64,000 nucleotides of DNA from Serripes groenlandicus. Lineage: Eukaryota > Mollusca > Bivalvia > Cardiida > Cardiidae. The position numbers were made by a program, and so were the translations under genes. Positions within the stretch are counted from its first letter, which is position 1. The number at the start of each line of letters is the position of its first letter. The notes beneath the pieces were generated by a model, which saw nothing but the letters and a program-made list of their open reading frames with translations, made no database searches and was not told the DNA's origin. Location of the stretch: the NCBI GenBank assembly GCA_031761405.1, contig JASEVX010000001.1:24929606-24993605 (forward strand), given 5' to 3'. Shown here in pieces: positions 53,422 through 63,778 of the stretch.

Positions 53422-53647
53422 TTAACCCTTTCCCTCATACGGCAATTCTGCAGCAGACGACTGAACGTATTTTGTCAAAACAGAAAATCTCCATAATTGA
53501 ATGGATAACCTATGACTAAAAGTGGAAAACATTGTGTCAAAAGGAGAAATTGCATGTTTTGTGCAATTTCTTCTTTTGTCACTATGTTTTTAAAAAGTCG
53601 TCTACTGCAGAGGCGTCAGAAAGCGTTTATATGAGGGAAAGGGTTAA
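53422..53647 (-). mobile_element. MITE-A, full-length, with paralogous empty site
   Basis: TTAACCCTTTCCCTCATACGG to GAGGGAAAGGGTTAA. Flanks GTAAGTATATGTG and GTTTACTAACAATCCAATAAG match the uninterrupted GTGAATATATGTGTTAAGTTC...CAATCGGATAAG at 53776-53810. Confidence 0.93.
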
Positions 53648-53909
53648 GTTTACTAACAATCCAATAAGAAATGAAGTAACTGGAGCGATGACATTGTTTG
53701 GACACTAATATGGTCACTGTGACCTTGACCTTCAACCTAGGTTGGCATAAACCTTGTACAAGAGGCTATGCTTGTGAATATATGTGTTAAGTTCAATTAC
53801 AATCGGATAAGAAATGAAGTCTCTAGAGCGATGACCTCATTGGGACACATATTTTCTTACATACACAAGGGTGAATCTATCCCCTCGACGACCTTGTTGG
53901 GAGGGGATT

Positions 53910-54000
53910 ATAAAGTTGAAAATACTGTGGCAAAATCAGAAATTGCTCATCTTTTGCCAGAATGTTTTCAAAAGTCTGCAATTGGGAATGGATTATGAAA
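53910..54000 (-). repeat. MITE-A fragment, ends lost
   Basis: AAGTTGAAAATACTGTGGCAAAATC, GCCAGAATGTTTTCAAAAGTC. Confidence 0.6.
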
Positions 54001-54264
54001 GGGAAAAGAAAAAAAAACTAGAATCAATTACCATTTCTAAAAATTTATTGCACTGTATCATCCAACAAATACAATTAAATGCAGAAAATCTGAAATAAAG
54101 GGAAGTTATAAATATAACATCTGTCTATTGGGCTAAGTTGAAGATAATGTGCCCTTTCTATAATGGAGATATATATAACAAACATATCAAGTCTCTAACA
54201 ATTTTCTTTGAAAAAAACGAGAGTTAAAATCCCCAAAGAACGAAGACTGTTGTTAATTGAGACT

Positions 54265-54484
54265 TTAACCCTTTCCCTAATACGACAATTCTGCAGCAGA
54301 CGACTTTAAACGTATTTTGTCAAAAAATAGAAAATCTCCATAATTGAATGGATAACCTATGACAAAAAGCGGAAAACATTGTGGCAAAAGGAGAAATTGC
54401 ACATTTTGTTCAATTTCTTCTTTTGTCACTATGTTTTCAAAAAGCCGTCTGCTGCAGAGGCGTCTATATGAGGGAAAGGGTTAA
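54265..54484 (-). mobile_element. MITE-A, full-length, small deletion near right end
   Basis: TTAACCCTTTCCCTAATACG to ATATGAGGGAAAGGGTTAA. GAGGCGTCTATATG lacks the usual AGAAAGCGTC. Confidence 0.92.
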
Positions 54485-54537
54485 GATAGATGATTAACAA
54501 TATTCTAATGAAACTTAGTGTTAACTCTAGTCTTCAT

Positions 54538-54757
54538 ATTAACCTGTTTCCATATGCAGACACATCTGTAGCAGACGCCTTTTTTAAAATAGTGTGGCAA
54601 AAGGAGATCTGGCTCATTATGAGCAATTTTCCCTGATGCTACAATGTTTACAAGCCTGTTTAACAAATATACTTTAATTTATAGAGATCTCATGTGTATG
54701 CTGAGATCTTTTCAAAGACTGTCTGTTGCAGATTTATTTATATGGGAAAGGATTAAT
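54538..54757 (+). mobile_element. MITE-A, diverged
   Basis: TTAACCTGTTTCCATATGCAG to ATATGGGAAAGGATTAA, core GGCTCATTATGAGCAATTTTC. Confidence 0.8.
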
Positions 54758-54984
54758 ATAATTATGTCATATATTAGCAACATTCTCTCTGCAAATTTAA
54801 AAATAATTCAAAGTTAAATGAAAATAACTTCCAACTATACTATTTCAGCAACTACATAACACCATAACCCAAATGTTACACTAAATTAAGGAAAAAATCT
54901 TTCCGCCAAAGTGTGGTGATAATAACTTGTATATCTTTTTTACATAGATCTTCAAATATGACGAAAAAAATCATTTCTTTCTGC

Positions 54985-55180
54985 ATTAAACCCTTTCCCA
55001 CATACCACAAATCGGCAGCAGACAACTTTGAACAGATCTAGGCAAACATATAGAACATGTCTATTAAATTAAAGTCTCATTGGGAAGAGTTGTTGAAAAC
55101 ATTGTGACAAACACAAAAATTGCTCATCATGATTTCAAAAGTAGAATGCAACCCAATGTGCCTGCATGTAGAAAACAGTT
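54985..55180 (-). repeat. MITE-A, second subfamily, core deleted
   Basis: TTAAACCCTTTCCCACATACC, GCAGCAGACAACTTTGAAC, ATTGCTCATCATGATTTC, GCATGTAGAAAACAG. Confidence 0.72.
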
Positions 55181-55564
55181 ATTTTGCATAAAGTCTATGT
55201 TAAACAAAGATTACAGTAATCTTATCAGCACAACTTAAATGATGATATCAGCAAATATTTACCATTCTTCCATTCATCTTCCCGAAAAACAAGATATTTG
55301 CAGTTGAAAGTATTTGGCGTAAATGTGGCCCAATAAATTTCAGCTTCTCATTGTTAGAAGATACAAATCTGGGACTTCATGCAAATCAGAAGTAAACACA
55401 TATCGTTACAACATGTAGGTACAACAGTTTTGTGTGAAGTCATTGAAACACAAAACAGTATCTCAACTGAATATTATCCAAATATGTAGTTAGAACGTTT
55501 ATCTTTCATTATTCCGTTGACAAAATGTTTTGTATGTAAACTTTTGTTCACCCAGAAAAAAAAA
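55181..55564. other. Intergenic, nothing recognised
   Basis: No exon with splice sites or known repeat is visible. Confidence 0.4.
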
Positions 55565-55752
55565 AATTCCCACATAGGACAACTTTGAATACATCTAGAA
55601 CATCTAGAGAAAAACATCTCTACAAGTGAAAGTATAACTATTAAAAGAGTTGAAATCATTGTGGCAAAGGGGAAAAATGCTCATTTTGAGCAATTTCTCC
55701 TTTTGCCACAATAATTCAAAATTCCGAATATTTCTACAAGTGGAAAGTGTTC
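55565..55752 (-). repeat. MITE-A, second subfamily, left end lost
   Basis: TTCCCACATAGGACAACTTTG, hairpin ATGCTCATTTTGAGCAATTTC, AAGTGGAAAGTGTTCAA. Confidence 0.7.
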
Positions 55753-56114
55753 AACTATTGAAGTTCTAGAAGTGTTTCTTGAACTTTCAATATTCTTATG
55801 AGTATCAATTAAATAGTGCAATACATAATTATAAATAAAATTAATATGATATATTTGATATTTTTTTTATTAAAAATTATCTTTAGCTTAATAATGGTAA
55901 ATTAAAATATTTGAATTTGAATTTCAAAGAAGCATACAAAATGTAATTAAAATACCCTTGAGCTAAAAATGGAGAAATTGCTTAGCAAACCAAACAACTT
56001 CCCCTTTTTTATCACAATGTTTGTTTGCAGTTTGCATGCTTTTAATTCATCAGATAGATTAAACATTTTTGCCACAACATGTTTTCAAAGGCTTATGACA
56101 CTTTATTAAAATAC
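55753..56114. other. Intergenic AT-rich DNA; weak MITE-A core
   Basis: GGAGAAATTGCTTAGC and TTATCACAATGTTTG near 55974-56020 may be an eroded MITE-A centre. No gene. Confidence 0.4.
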
Positions 56115-56297
56115 CATTAACCCTTTCCCACATATAGACGCTTTCAGACGCCTCAAAATGAGCAATTCCTCCTTTTGCCACAATGTTTTCCACTTTTAGT
56201 CATAGGTTATCCATTCAATTATAGAGATTTTCCAATTTTTTACAAATTTTGTTCAAAGTCGTCTGCTGCAGAATTGTCGTATGAGGGAAAGGCTTAA
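56115..56297 (+). mobile_element. MITE-A with left-half deletion
   Basis: ATTAACCCTTTCCCACATATAG jumps from GACGCCTC directly to AAAATGAGCAATTCC, then a normal right half ends ATGAGGGAAAGGCTTAA. Confidence 0.88.
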
Positions 56298-56444
56298 GGG
56301 TTATGCATTTGTGACTCCTATAAAGACCCAAACAAATTCTGATCTTAGATCAGTATTACTGAAAACTTGCATAAGAAAAGACTTAGTAGCACAAACTAAA
56401 GAAATGATAATACAAAAACAACAAATAATTGGTCCCATTGCAAC

Positions 56445-56672
56445 TTAACCCTTTCCCACATATCAACACTTTCTGACGCCTCTGCAGCAGACAAATTGTG
56501 AAAACATTGTGAAAAAAGGAGAAATTACTCAAAACAAGTAATTTCACCTTTGGTCACAAAGTTTTCAACTTTTTTCTGTAATTATACCATCATTTATCGA
56601 GATATTCTATATTTTTGCGGAAAGTTTTCAAAATTGTCTGCTGCAGATCTGTTGTGTGTGTGAAATGGTTAA
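56445..56672 (+). mobile_element. MITE-A, full-length
   Basis: TTAACCCTTTCCCACATATC to GTGTGAAATGGTTAA, hairpin GAAATTACTCAAAACAAGTAATTTC with a compensatory pair change (TACT/AGTA). Confidence 0.88.
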
Positions 56673-56986
56673 AAAACACAGTTCAGTGATGAATGATTAA
56701 CAATGAGCAAGAATGCAAAGGTAACAACTCTACACTTCTCACAAAATGCCCTATGGATGAGTTTTCTGGACCACTTCTACTGCTTTCTACTTTGTTCAAA
56801 AATTGTTAATGCTTGACACTCGACCATTTAAAACCGTAAAAGTAGGCCAAATTGTAAACAGTTGGCAAATATTTTACAAATCAGCAGCAGAGATTTGATA
56901 AGATAGGATCACATGGAATGACATATATCAGTTATTGAGCACTCCTTGTTTTCACGAATAACATTAACATAATGACATGACATTTG

Positions 56987-57215
56987 TTAACCCTTTTCCA
57001 CTTGTAGACGCATTTTGAAGCATCTGCAGCAGACAACGTTTGAAAACATTGTGGCAAAAGAAGAAATTGCTCAAACCGGGCAATTTCTCCTTTTGCCACA
57101 ATGTTTTCAACTCTATTTGATATTTTAACTTTCAATTCTAAAGATTTTTCGTATTTTGGCCAAGATGATTTCAAAGTTGTCTGCTGCATATTTGTTGTAT
57201 GTTGAAAAGGGTTAA
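56987..57215 (+). mobile_element. MITE-A, full-length, first of a fused pair
   Basis: TTAACCCTTTTCCACTTGTAG to GTTGAAAAGGGTTAA. The right TTAA is shared with the next copy. Confidence 0.9.
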
Positions 57216-57418
57216 CCCTTACCCACATACAACCAAATCTGTAGCAGACCACTTTGAAAATATCTAGGCAAAAATATGGAAAAATCTCTAAAAGTTTAAG
57301 TATCATTAATGGACAGGGTTGAAAAACCTTGTAGCAAAAGGAGAATTGGCTCAATATGAGCAATTTCTCCTTTTGCCACAATGTTTTCAAAAGCCATCCG
57401 CAAGTGGGAAAGTATTAA
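57212..57418 (-). mobile_element. MITE-A, second subfamily, second of a fused pair
   Basis: TTAACCCTTACCCACATACAAC to AAGTGGGAAAGTATTAA, lacking the CTGCTGCAGAGGCGTC segment near the right end. Confidence 0.88.
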
Positions 57419-57439
57419 CACTTGTAAATCTATAGATAT

Positions 57440-57535
57440 ACCTTAGTCCTTTCCCAAATGCAACAGTCTACTTTTGAAAACAATATGGATAATGGAGAAA
57501 TTGGCTGCATTGCAATACCCTCTTTCAGAGTTCAT
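57440..57535 (-). repeat. MITE-A fragment
   Basis: AGTCCTTTCCCAAATGCAAC and GAAAACAATATGGATAATGG. Confidence 0.5.
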
Positions 57536-57705
57536 ACTCGGCTAATATATATTTATCATGCATTTTAACAAAGACATTACTTAAGAGATATAACAATAAA
57601 ACTATACATGTAGATCTCAGTTAGAAAAACATTTTCTTAACATTGAAACCCAAACTAAAATATTTAATTTACATAATCCCAATCCTGAACAGAACGTTTA
57701 TGCTT

Positions 57706-57928
57706 TTAAGCCTTTCCCATAAACAGACACATGTTTGTGCAGAAGACTTCTGTTAAAACATTGGGTCAAAAGAACACCCTTTTCCACAATTTCCCCCCCC
57801 TTTTCCACAATGATTTCACTCTATTCACTTAATATATACATTCTTTTGTAGAAATGTTATGCACTTGCCTAGATGTTATCAAATTCATCTGTTGCAAAAT
57901 TTGTTAAATGTGGGAAAGGGGTTCCAAG
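57706..57928 (+). repeat. MITE-A, diverged
   Basis: TTAAGCCTTTCCCATAAACAG to AAATGTGGGAAAGGGG; the hairpin is replaced by a CCCTTTTCCACAATTTCCCC duplication. Confidence 0.7.
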
Positions 57929-58410
57929 AACTGATGATTTTAATCTACCCTACTGTACTGTTTTGCTCTAGGATAAGTTTGAACTCCTAAATATGTAGTT
58001 AGAATTTGAACCATAAACACATGAAATTGATTCAGTGATTGACATACCGGTATATTAATGATAGCGCCACCACATAAAGATATAGGAATATGACAAAAAA
58101 TGAACATGAAGCATTAGATACATACATGTTTATACATATATAATACTAAAACAAATAACACACATACATCTTGCAGTTGAACACAAACATATTTCGTAGA
58201 GTATTCTAACTGTGCTTATCCTAAGTTCAGGAAATCATTATTCTCACCTTTTTCCACTAGCAGTCAAATGAGAAATGTTGAAATATTTTCTGATGCCTTA
58301 AACTCATTTAGTCTATGGCAGGGTTAGACTTTGAATGCTTAGTAAGACTCATGAACCATCGAAGACCAGAGTACATGTATAATTATATACTAGTATATAT
58401 ACAGAAAGTG
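57929..58410. other. Intergenic, nothing recognised
   Basis: AT-rich unique DNA with no exon, RNA or repeat that I can place. Confidence 0.4.
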
Positions 58411-58650
58411 TTAACCCTTTCCCACATATGAACATTATCTGACGCCTATGCAGCAGACGACTTTTGAAAACATTGTTGCAAAAGGAGAAATTGCTCAAAA
58501 CGAGCAATTTCTCCATTTGCCACAACCTTTTGAACTCTTTTCAATTATTTAACTTTCATTAGATATATTTCATAGAGATATCCCATTTTTTTGGTATAAA
58601 TGTTTTCAAAGTCGTCTACTGCATAATTGTTGTATGTTGAAAAGGGTTAA
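58411..58650 (+). mobile_element. MITE-A, full-length
   Basis: TTAACCCTTTCCCACATATG to GTTGAAAAGGGTTAA, hairpin GAAATTGCTCAAAACGAGCAATTTC, plus a short AT-rich expansion in the right half. Confidence 0.9.
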
Positions 58651-58910
58651 ACAAAATCTGGTGCTAGAGATCAGACTGCACGAATGTTAGTCTGTCTGTG
58701 CTCTTTATGATTGCAGACTGAATACATTTCTATGGAAATCACTGGCAAAAGAGAATTAATTAGGATATATAATATTATTTGTGACAGGCTAAAGCAGTGT
58801 GTTCAGCTTACATTTCTAGACGCAAGTGATCTGCCAATCAAATTACAGTGACTGTTGATCAGGTCCAATTTGACTGGTGGTTTTGTTACTATAGGCTTAC
58901 AGGATAGGGT

Positions 58911-59324
58911 GCTCATGATGAGCAATTTCTCTCCTTTTTCCACAATGTTTTTAACTCAATATTTGAACCTTTATTTGTAAAGATTTTTCCATATTTTTTT
59001 AAAGAGTTAAATGATGATATAACATATGCATCAAATTGATGTATTCTAACTTTCAAAAGTCGTCTTCTGCAGAGGCTTAACCCTTTCCCTCATATAGACG
59101 CTTTCTGCTGCTTCTGCAGCAGACAGCTTTTTGAAAACATAGTGACAAAAGAAGAAATTGCTTTTTGCCACAATGTTTTCTCCACTTTTAGTCATACCGG
59201 TAGGTTATCCATTCAATTATAGAAATTTTCTATTTTTTGTCAAAATATGTTAAAAGTCGTCTGCTGCAGAATTTTCGTATGAGGGAAAGGCTTAAGAGAG
59301 CATCTGTATGTTGGAAAGGGTTAA
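58911..59324 (-). mobile_element. MITE-A (outer copy) split by a nested MITE-A
   Basis: The left part ends AAAAGTCGTCTTCTGCAGAGGC and the right part GAGAGCATCTGTATGTTGGA AAGGGTTAA continues it across the insertion 59077-59295. The left terminal repeat is lost. Confidence 0.72.
59077..59295 (+). mobile_element. MITE-A (inner copy), hairpin deleted
   Basis: TTAACCCTTTCCCTCATATAG to ATGAGGGAAAGGCTTAA. GAAATTGCTTTTTGCCACAATG shows loss of half the central hairpin. Confidence 0.9.
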
Positions 59325-59458
59325 AGGTGTTTTAACTTTGAGAGGGCTTACAAATCAAGAAAATGGCTAAGGACAACTCTATTGTGTAACTATGTTTAAA
59401 AGTGACGAGATAACGTTGTAACTATTTTGCATAGAGCCATCAACATCCTTACACATAA

Positions 59459-59690
59459 CTACCTTTCCCCACATACAACAGATCTGCAGCAAATAACTTT
59501 GAAAACCCCAAGCTAAAAATAGAGAAAATCTCTTTAAATGGAAATAGGATATTGAATAGAGTTGAATACATCTTGGCGAAAAGGAAATACAACATTGCTC
59601 AATATGAGCAGTTTCTCCTTTTGGCCAAAATGTTGTTGGTTTTTCTAAAGTCACCTGCTGAACATGCCTCTGCATGTGGGAAAGGGTTAA
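59459..59690 (-). mobile_element. MITE-A, second subfamily
   Basis: TAACTACCTTTCCCCACATAC, GCAGCAAATAACTTTGAAAAC, ATTGCTCAATATGAGCAGTTTC, GCATGTGGGAAAGGGTTAA. Confidence 0.85.
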
Positions 59691-60138
59691 TATTGTTGGT
59701 AAAAGAAATCTTTTTCTAAACTGCAGTAAGGGAATATTTAGTAGATAAATGATAAACGATAATCATAGACCAGCTAACGTATTTATATTCTTATCCCTAT
59801 CAACAATTGTTTCATACTCTTTTATCCAACCTGTCTGGTTCAAACATCTGTTGATGTCTACACAGCATACAACGTTTGCTAATGATGAGCAGCTTCTCTT
59901 TTCCCTCACTGTTTCAAATTTCTTCTTATATAAGTCATTTTTTTTCATACAATGTTTTCAGTTTAAAATAATATGTTAAAAGATATTATCAGGTATTTGT
60001 TTAAGAAAATGACCTCATTGAATTGAGAGCTGGTTCAGTATTCTCAAGGCTATATATAATACTTGTAAAGTGCAGCACTTATAATCTAGTAACCAAACAT
60101 CACATCAATACTCAACATCCATCAGCAAGGGGGCAGGG

Positions 60139-60207
60139 TCACTGATTGCGCAATATTTTGTTGGCACGCTTATTTGCAGTTTCCACTCTAGTTGCATTTG
60201 AATCAGC
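60139..60207 (-). CDS. SNAP25: SNAP-25/SNAP-23-type SNARE, last coding exon
   Basis: On the minus strand the acceptor GTTTTGCACAG is followed by 22 codons and TGA: ADSNATRVETANKRANKIL then RNQ. This matches the C-terminal end of the second SNARE motif of SNAP-25-family proteins, where ADSN(K)TRI-x-x-AN-RA-K-L is conserved and the last intron falls just before ADSN, as here (phase 0). These are plasma-membrane t-SNAREs that pair with syntaxin and synaptobrevin in exocytosis. Upstream exons should lie at higher coordinates, but I found none before 64000, so the last intron is probably longer than 3.8 kb. Which paralogue (SNAP-25 or SNAP-23/29) cannot be settled from 22 residues. Confidence 0.78.
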   Translation of the reverse strand, partial: ADSNATRVETANKRANKILRNQ

Positions 60208-60345
60208 CTGTGCAAAACAAACGAAAGAACAAAACAAAAATGAAACCAAACCGAACAGAAATGTCACATAAATAAAATCAAGCAAGACAGATAAATGAGT
60301 TAAACATTATACAGTTACTGTGTAATATCGTAAACTGTTCCATGT

Positions 60346-60519
60346 GACTCTTTCACACATACAACAAATCTATAGCAGACAACTTTGAAAACAACAAGCC
60401 AAAAGTATGGAAAGTCTCTAGAAATGAAGATATAAACAATGGATAGAGTTGGAAACAAGCTGTTTGTCCTTTTGCCACAATGTTTTCAAAAGTTGTCTGC
60501 AAGTGGGAAATAGTTAGCC
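60346..60519 (-). repeat. MITE-A, second subfamily, core and right half shortened
   Basis: GACTCTTTCACACATACAAC, AGCAGACAACTTTGAAAACA, then GCCACAATGTTTTCAAAAGTTG and CAAGTGGGAAATAGTTAG. Confidence 0.7.
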
Positions 60520-61385
60520 CTCTACTTGATATTCTTTTTTATAGACTCTTTCAAATTTGGAGCAACAGAGAAAAGAATGCTAGTTGTTTATCTAGATAAA
60601 TTAAGAATGATTAGAGACTGTGTTTGAAAAGGAGACATTGGCTATAAAGTCTGTTTGTTAATGCAGTTTGAAGAAATGTGTTAAAAAGCAAGCCAAATAA
60701 ACCACAATAGGCTAAATAACTGAAAATAAACCATCTACTATTGAGTTAAAATAAGATACATTGAGCCATGTCAAGCCAGAAGAGGTCTAATTGCATTTGT
60801 ATACAATAAAGACTCAAGACGAGTCCCCAAAGTCTCTACAGTCTTTCATATCCAAATACAGTCCAACCTGTGTTTAAAGACCATTCATGGGAAGACTAAT
60901 CTGGTCATTCTCACATGTGGTCTTAAATTACAGTGTCTGTTTATGCAGAAAATGAGTAATAGGGAAATTAAAAGTGGTTGCTATAGACAGGGAATTGCTA
61001 AACAAAGGTGGTCTTAAGCACATGTTTGACTGTACATATAAAGTTCATTTAGCTGTTACTTTCTGTCTAATTGCATTTTTGTACAGTGAAGACTTGGGTG
61101 AGCCTGCCCATCAATGCAGTCTCTGCAGAGCCTTCCCTGTCCACATTAATACGATGCACACCTAGATGTCATTTCTGCGATAAATCTAGAAGGGAATCCC
61201 TACTGGCTGTATTCCATTACAGAAGTGCATGAAGACCCCCCTTAATAGCCTGACATGGCTCCTTTGCATTATAAGGTGCTGCACTGGTGTCGGCCTGTAA
61301 ATTGTGAATACAACACCTAAACTGAAAATAAATCGACATATTCCCACCTACAAGAAAGTTGTGTATGCAGTTATAGTAGTTGTTT
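60520..61385. other. Intronic or intergenic DNA, no exon found
   Basis: Presumed last intron of the SNAP-25-type gene. I searched the minus strand for the second SNARE motif and found none here. Confidence 0.4.
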
Positions 61386-61770
61386 TTATTGTGGTTTTAC
61401 GCAGTTTAACTATTATTATTTATATTACATTGATTGCGAAACAAGCTTATATTAATCACGCTCAATGTCTGCTTCCTCCAGGAGACTTTACCAGTACTTG
61501 CACCGTTTGTGTTGAAAAATCCCAAAAGCAGAACCTGCTATTCTCGGGATTTGAACCCGGGAACTTTAGTATGAGAGGTTTGCATCATTATTTCAGTTAT
61601 TTTACAGAGAACTTATGCATGATTCCTGGGTAAACAAACCAGTACTAGGCTAGAAAATGTGCCTTGCCAAAGGTCACCCTACCATAATTGCCATGCCGTG
61701 ACTAGGGATTGAACCCGGGGCACCCAGTTCAATATCCCCAATGCTAACAACTTCGCCAAATTGGATTCCT
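61386..61770 (-). repeat. tRNA-headed SINE (family 2), reverse, with second tRNA-like insert
   Basis: Minus strand: AATCCAATTTGGCGAAGTTG, GGGTTCAATCCCTAG, AAGGCACATTTTCTAGCCTA, GTACTGGTTTGTTTACCCAG. An insert at about 61410-61585 carries another B-box-like GGGTTCAAATCCCG. The SINE 3' TAAAACCAC end resumes at 61390. Confidence 0.65.
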
Positions 61771-61819
61771 TTATAGAATCTGTATATGATCCATAAATAA
61801 TTCCCTTTATCTTTTCAAT

Positions 61820-61860
61820 ATTGTTTGCTGCAATTTATGTGTATATGGGAAGGGGTTAAA
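61820..61860 (-). repeat. MITE-A right-end fragment
   Basis: TTTGCTGCAATTTATGTG and ATATGGGAAGGGGTTAA. Confidence 0.6.
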
Positions 61861-62703
61861 TCTCTTGCCAATAATCTTAGCTAGTATCAATTATCTTTTC
61901 AAATGCCCATCATTATAACAAATCTTAATTTCACATTTGTTTAAAGCTCTCTTAACGTCTTGCAGTAAACATACATCGACCTTTGGTTATGTAGGTGGGA
62001 ATGGGTTTACTAATAAATCAACACCGGCAACTGAAATAATAAAATTAAATAATAAGTGTTACTGTCACAACAGGTATGAACAAAATATACCGATATATTG
62101 TGAATATAAAATACACGGAGCTGTGAAGTTAAGGCAATTAAAATAATCATTGTATATAGTTTGTAGAATTAGTTATTAATATATACATGTACAGTATATG
62201 GTTTCTGGCAAACAAGCCTAATTTGAATATTTCAAATATTACTATCAAAGCTAACGAGAGAATAGAACAATAAAAAGACCAACTACCTGAAACAATCATT
62301 TTCAGACGCTTCTGTTTTGAAAATATCTTTAACAATTAAGACATTGCAAATCAACTTATTATCATTTTAATATCCAGACAGAATGCATTGGGGGAAAATG
62401 AAAATCTGTTAATATTGAGCTAATTCTTCCTTTTCAACAATGTTTCCAAAAGGTCATCTTAAACAGATGAAATGAAATCAATTCTATAAAGGAAAGACTC
62501 TACAGACTTTCCTACACAATGAGTACTGTCACAACGAAATATAATCCGAGTATGGTTTACTCCAACAATCGCACCAATATACAGAGCAAATTTCATGCTT
62601 TAAATTCCATATTCCACTTCTAAAACCCATATTGTGGTATCAAAAAGATTCGTCTCACTAGCACGATTCTTTTGTGCACTCACAATTTAGGGTTTGATAG
62701 CCC
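61861..62703. other. No gene recognised; weak MITE-A at 62290-62475
   Basis: TTCAGACGCTTCTG, GAGCTAATTCTTCCTTTTC and ATGTTTCCAAAAGGTCATC hint at an eroded MITE-A. The rest is unassigned. Confidence 0.4.
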
Positions 62704-62928
62704 AAACCTTCCCCACATGTCCGAGCCTATTGACACCTCTGCAGCAGATGACTTTTGAAAACATGGTTGCAAAAGCAGAATTGCTCTTAATGCGAGCAAA
62801 TTTCTTCTATTGTCAAAATGTTTCCAACTCTATTCATCAATCTAACTTGCCTGTAAAGAGATATTTCATAATTTTTGCCTAGATGTTTTCAATGTCGTCT
62901 ACTGCAGATTTGTTGTATGTGGGAAAGA
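62704..62928 (+). mobile_element. MITE-A, TTAA lost
   Basis: AACCTTCCCCACATGTCCGAG, GCAGCAGATGACTTTTGAAAAC, GTATGTGGGAAAGACC. Confidence 0.78.
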
Positions 62929-62965
62929 CCCTACTTACTCCTCTGTATCTAGATCTCTGCTATTT

Positions 62966-63197
62966 TTAAAACCCTTTCCTTCATATAGACACTTTCTGAC
63001 GCCTCTGCAGCAGACGGCTTTTTGAAAACATAGTGACAAAAGAAGAAATTGCTCAAAACGAGCAATTTCTTCTTTTGCCACAATGTTTTCCACTTTTATT
63101 CATAGGTTATCCATTCAATTAAAGAGATTTTCTATTTTTTGACAATATATGTTTAAAGTCATCTGCTGCAGAATTGTCGTATATGGGAAAGGGTTAA
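62966..63197 (+). mobile_element. MITE-A, full-length
   Basis: TTAAAACCCTTTCCTTCATATAG to ATATGGGAAAGGGTTAA, perfect hairpin GAAATTGCTCAAAACGAGC. Confidence 0.92.
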
Positions 63198-63461
63198 CAC
63201 ACCATACACACACACACAAATATGAAAAAACCTTGAATGAACCAACGCAATTTTAAAATGAAAGAGCTCTTGTCCTTTGTACATACAATTATATTAGAAT
63301 GAAAGTTTTTACGATACGACGCTACAAGCTTAACATACAGAAATTAACTTATCTACAATCTATTGTAATGTAAAAACTTAGCCGCTTCATCTCAAACCCT
63401 GTTCACATCACAAAGGATCATCAATTTGACAAGAGACAATACACATGTATACATGTTTATC

Positions 63462-63697
63462 TTAAACCTTTCCAACATACAATAAATCTGCAGCAGACGA
63501 CTTTGAAATTATCAAGTCCAAAACATAGGAAATCTTTATAAATGATAGTATGATTATTGAATAGAGTAACTGTTGAAATCATTGTGAGAAATGGAGAAAT
63601 TGCTCATTATGAGCAATTTCTCCATTTGCCACTTAAGATTTCAAAAGTCGTCTGCTGCAGAGGCGTCAGAAAGCGTCTATATGTGGGAAAGGGTTAA
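63462..63697 (-). mobile_element. MITE-A, second subfamily, full-length
   Basis: TTAAACCTTTCCAACATACAA to GTGGGAAAGGGTTAA, hairpin GAAATTGCTCATTATGAGC. Confidence 0.92.
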
Positions 63698-63778
63698 ACC
63701 GTTCCAATATGCAGAGGAAATTTCATAGACAGGAATTTTCCAAATTTTTGCCTTGTTGTTTTCAAAGTTGCTATCTTT

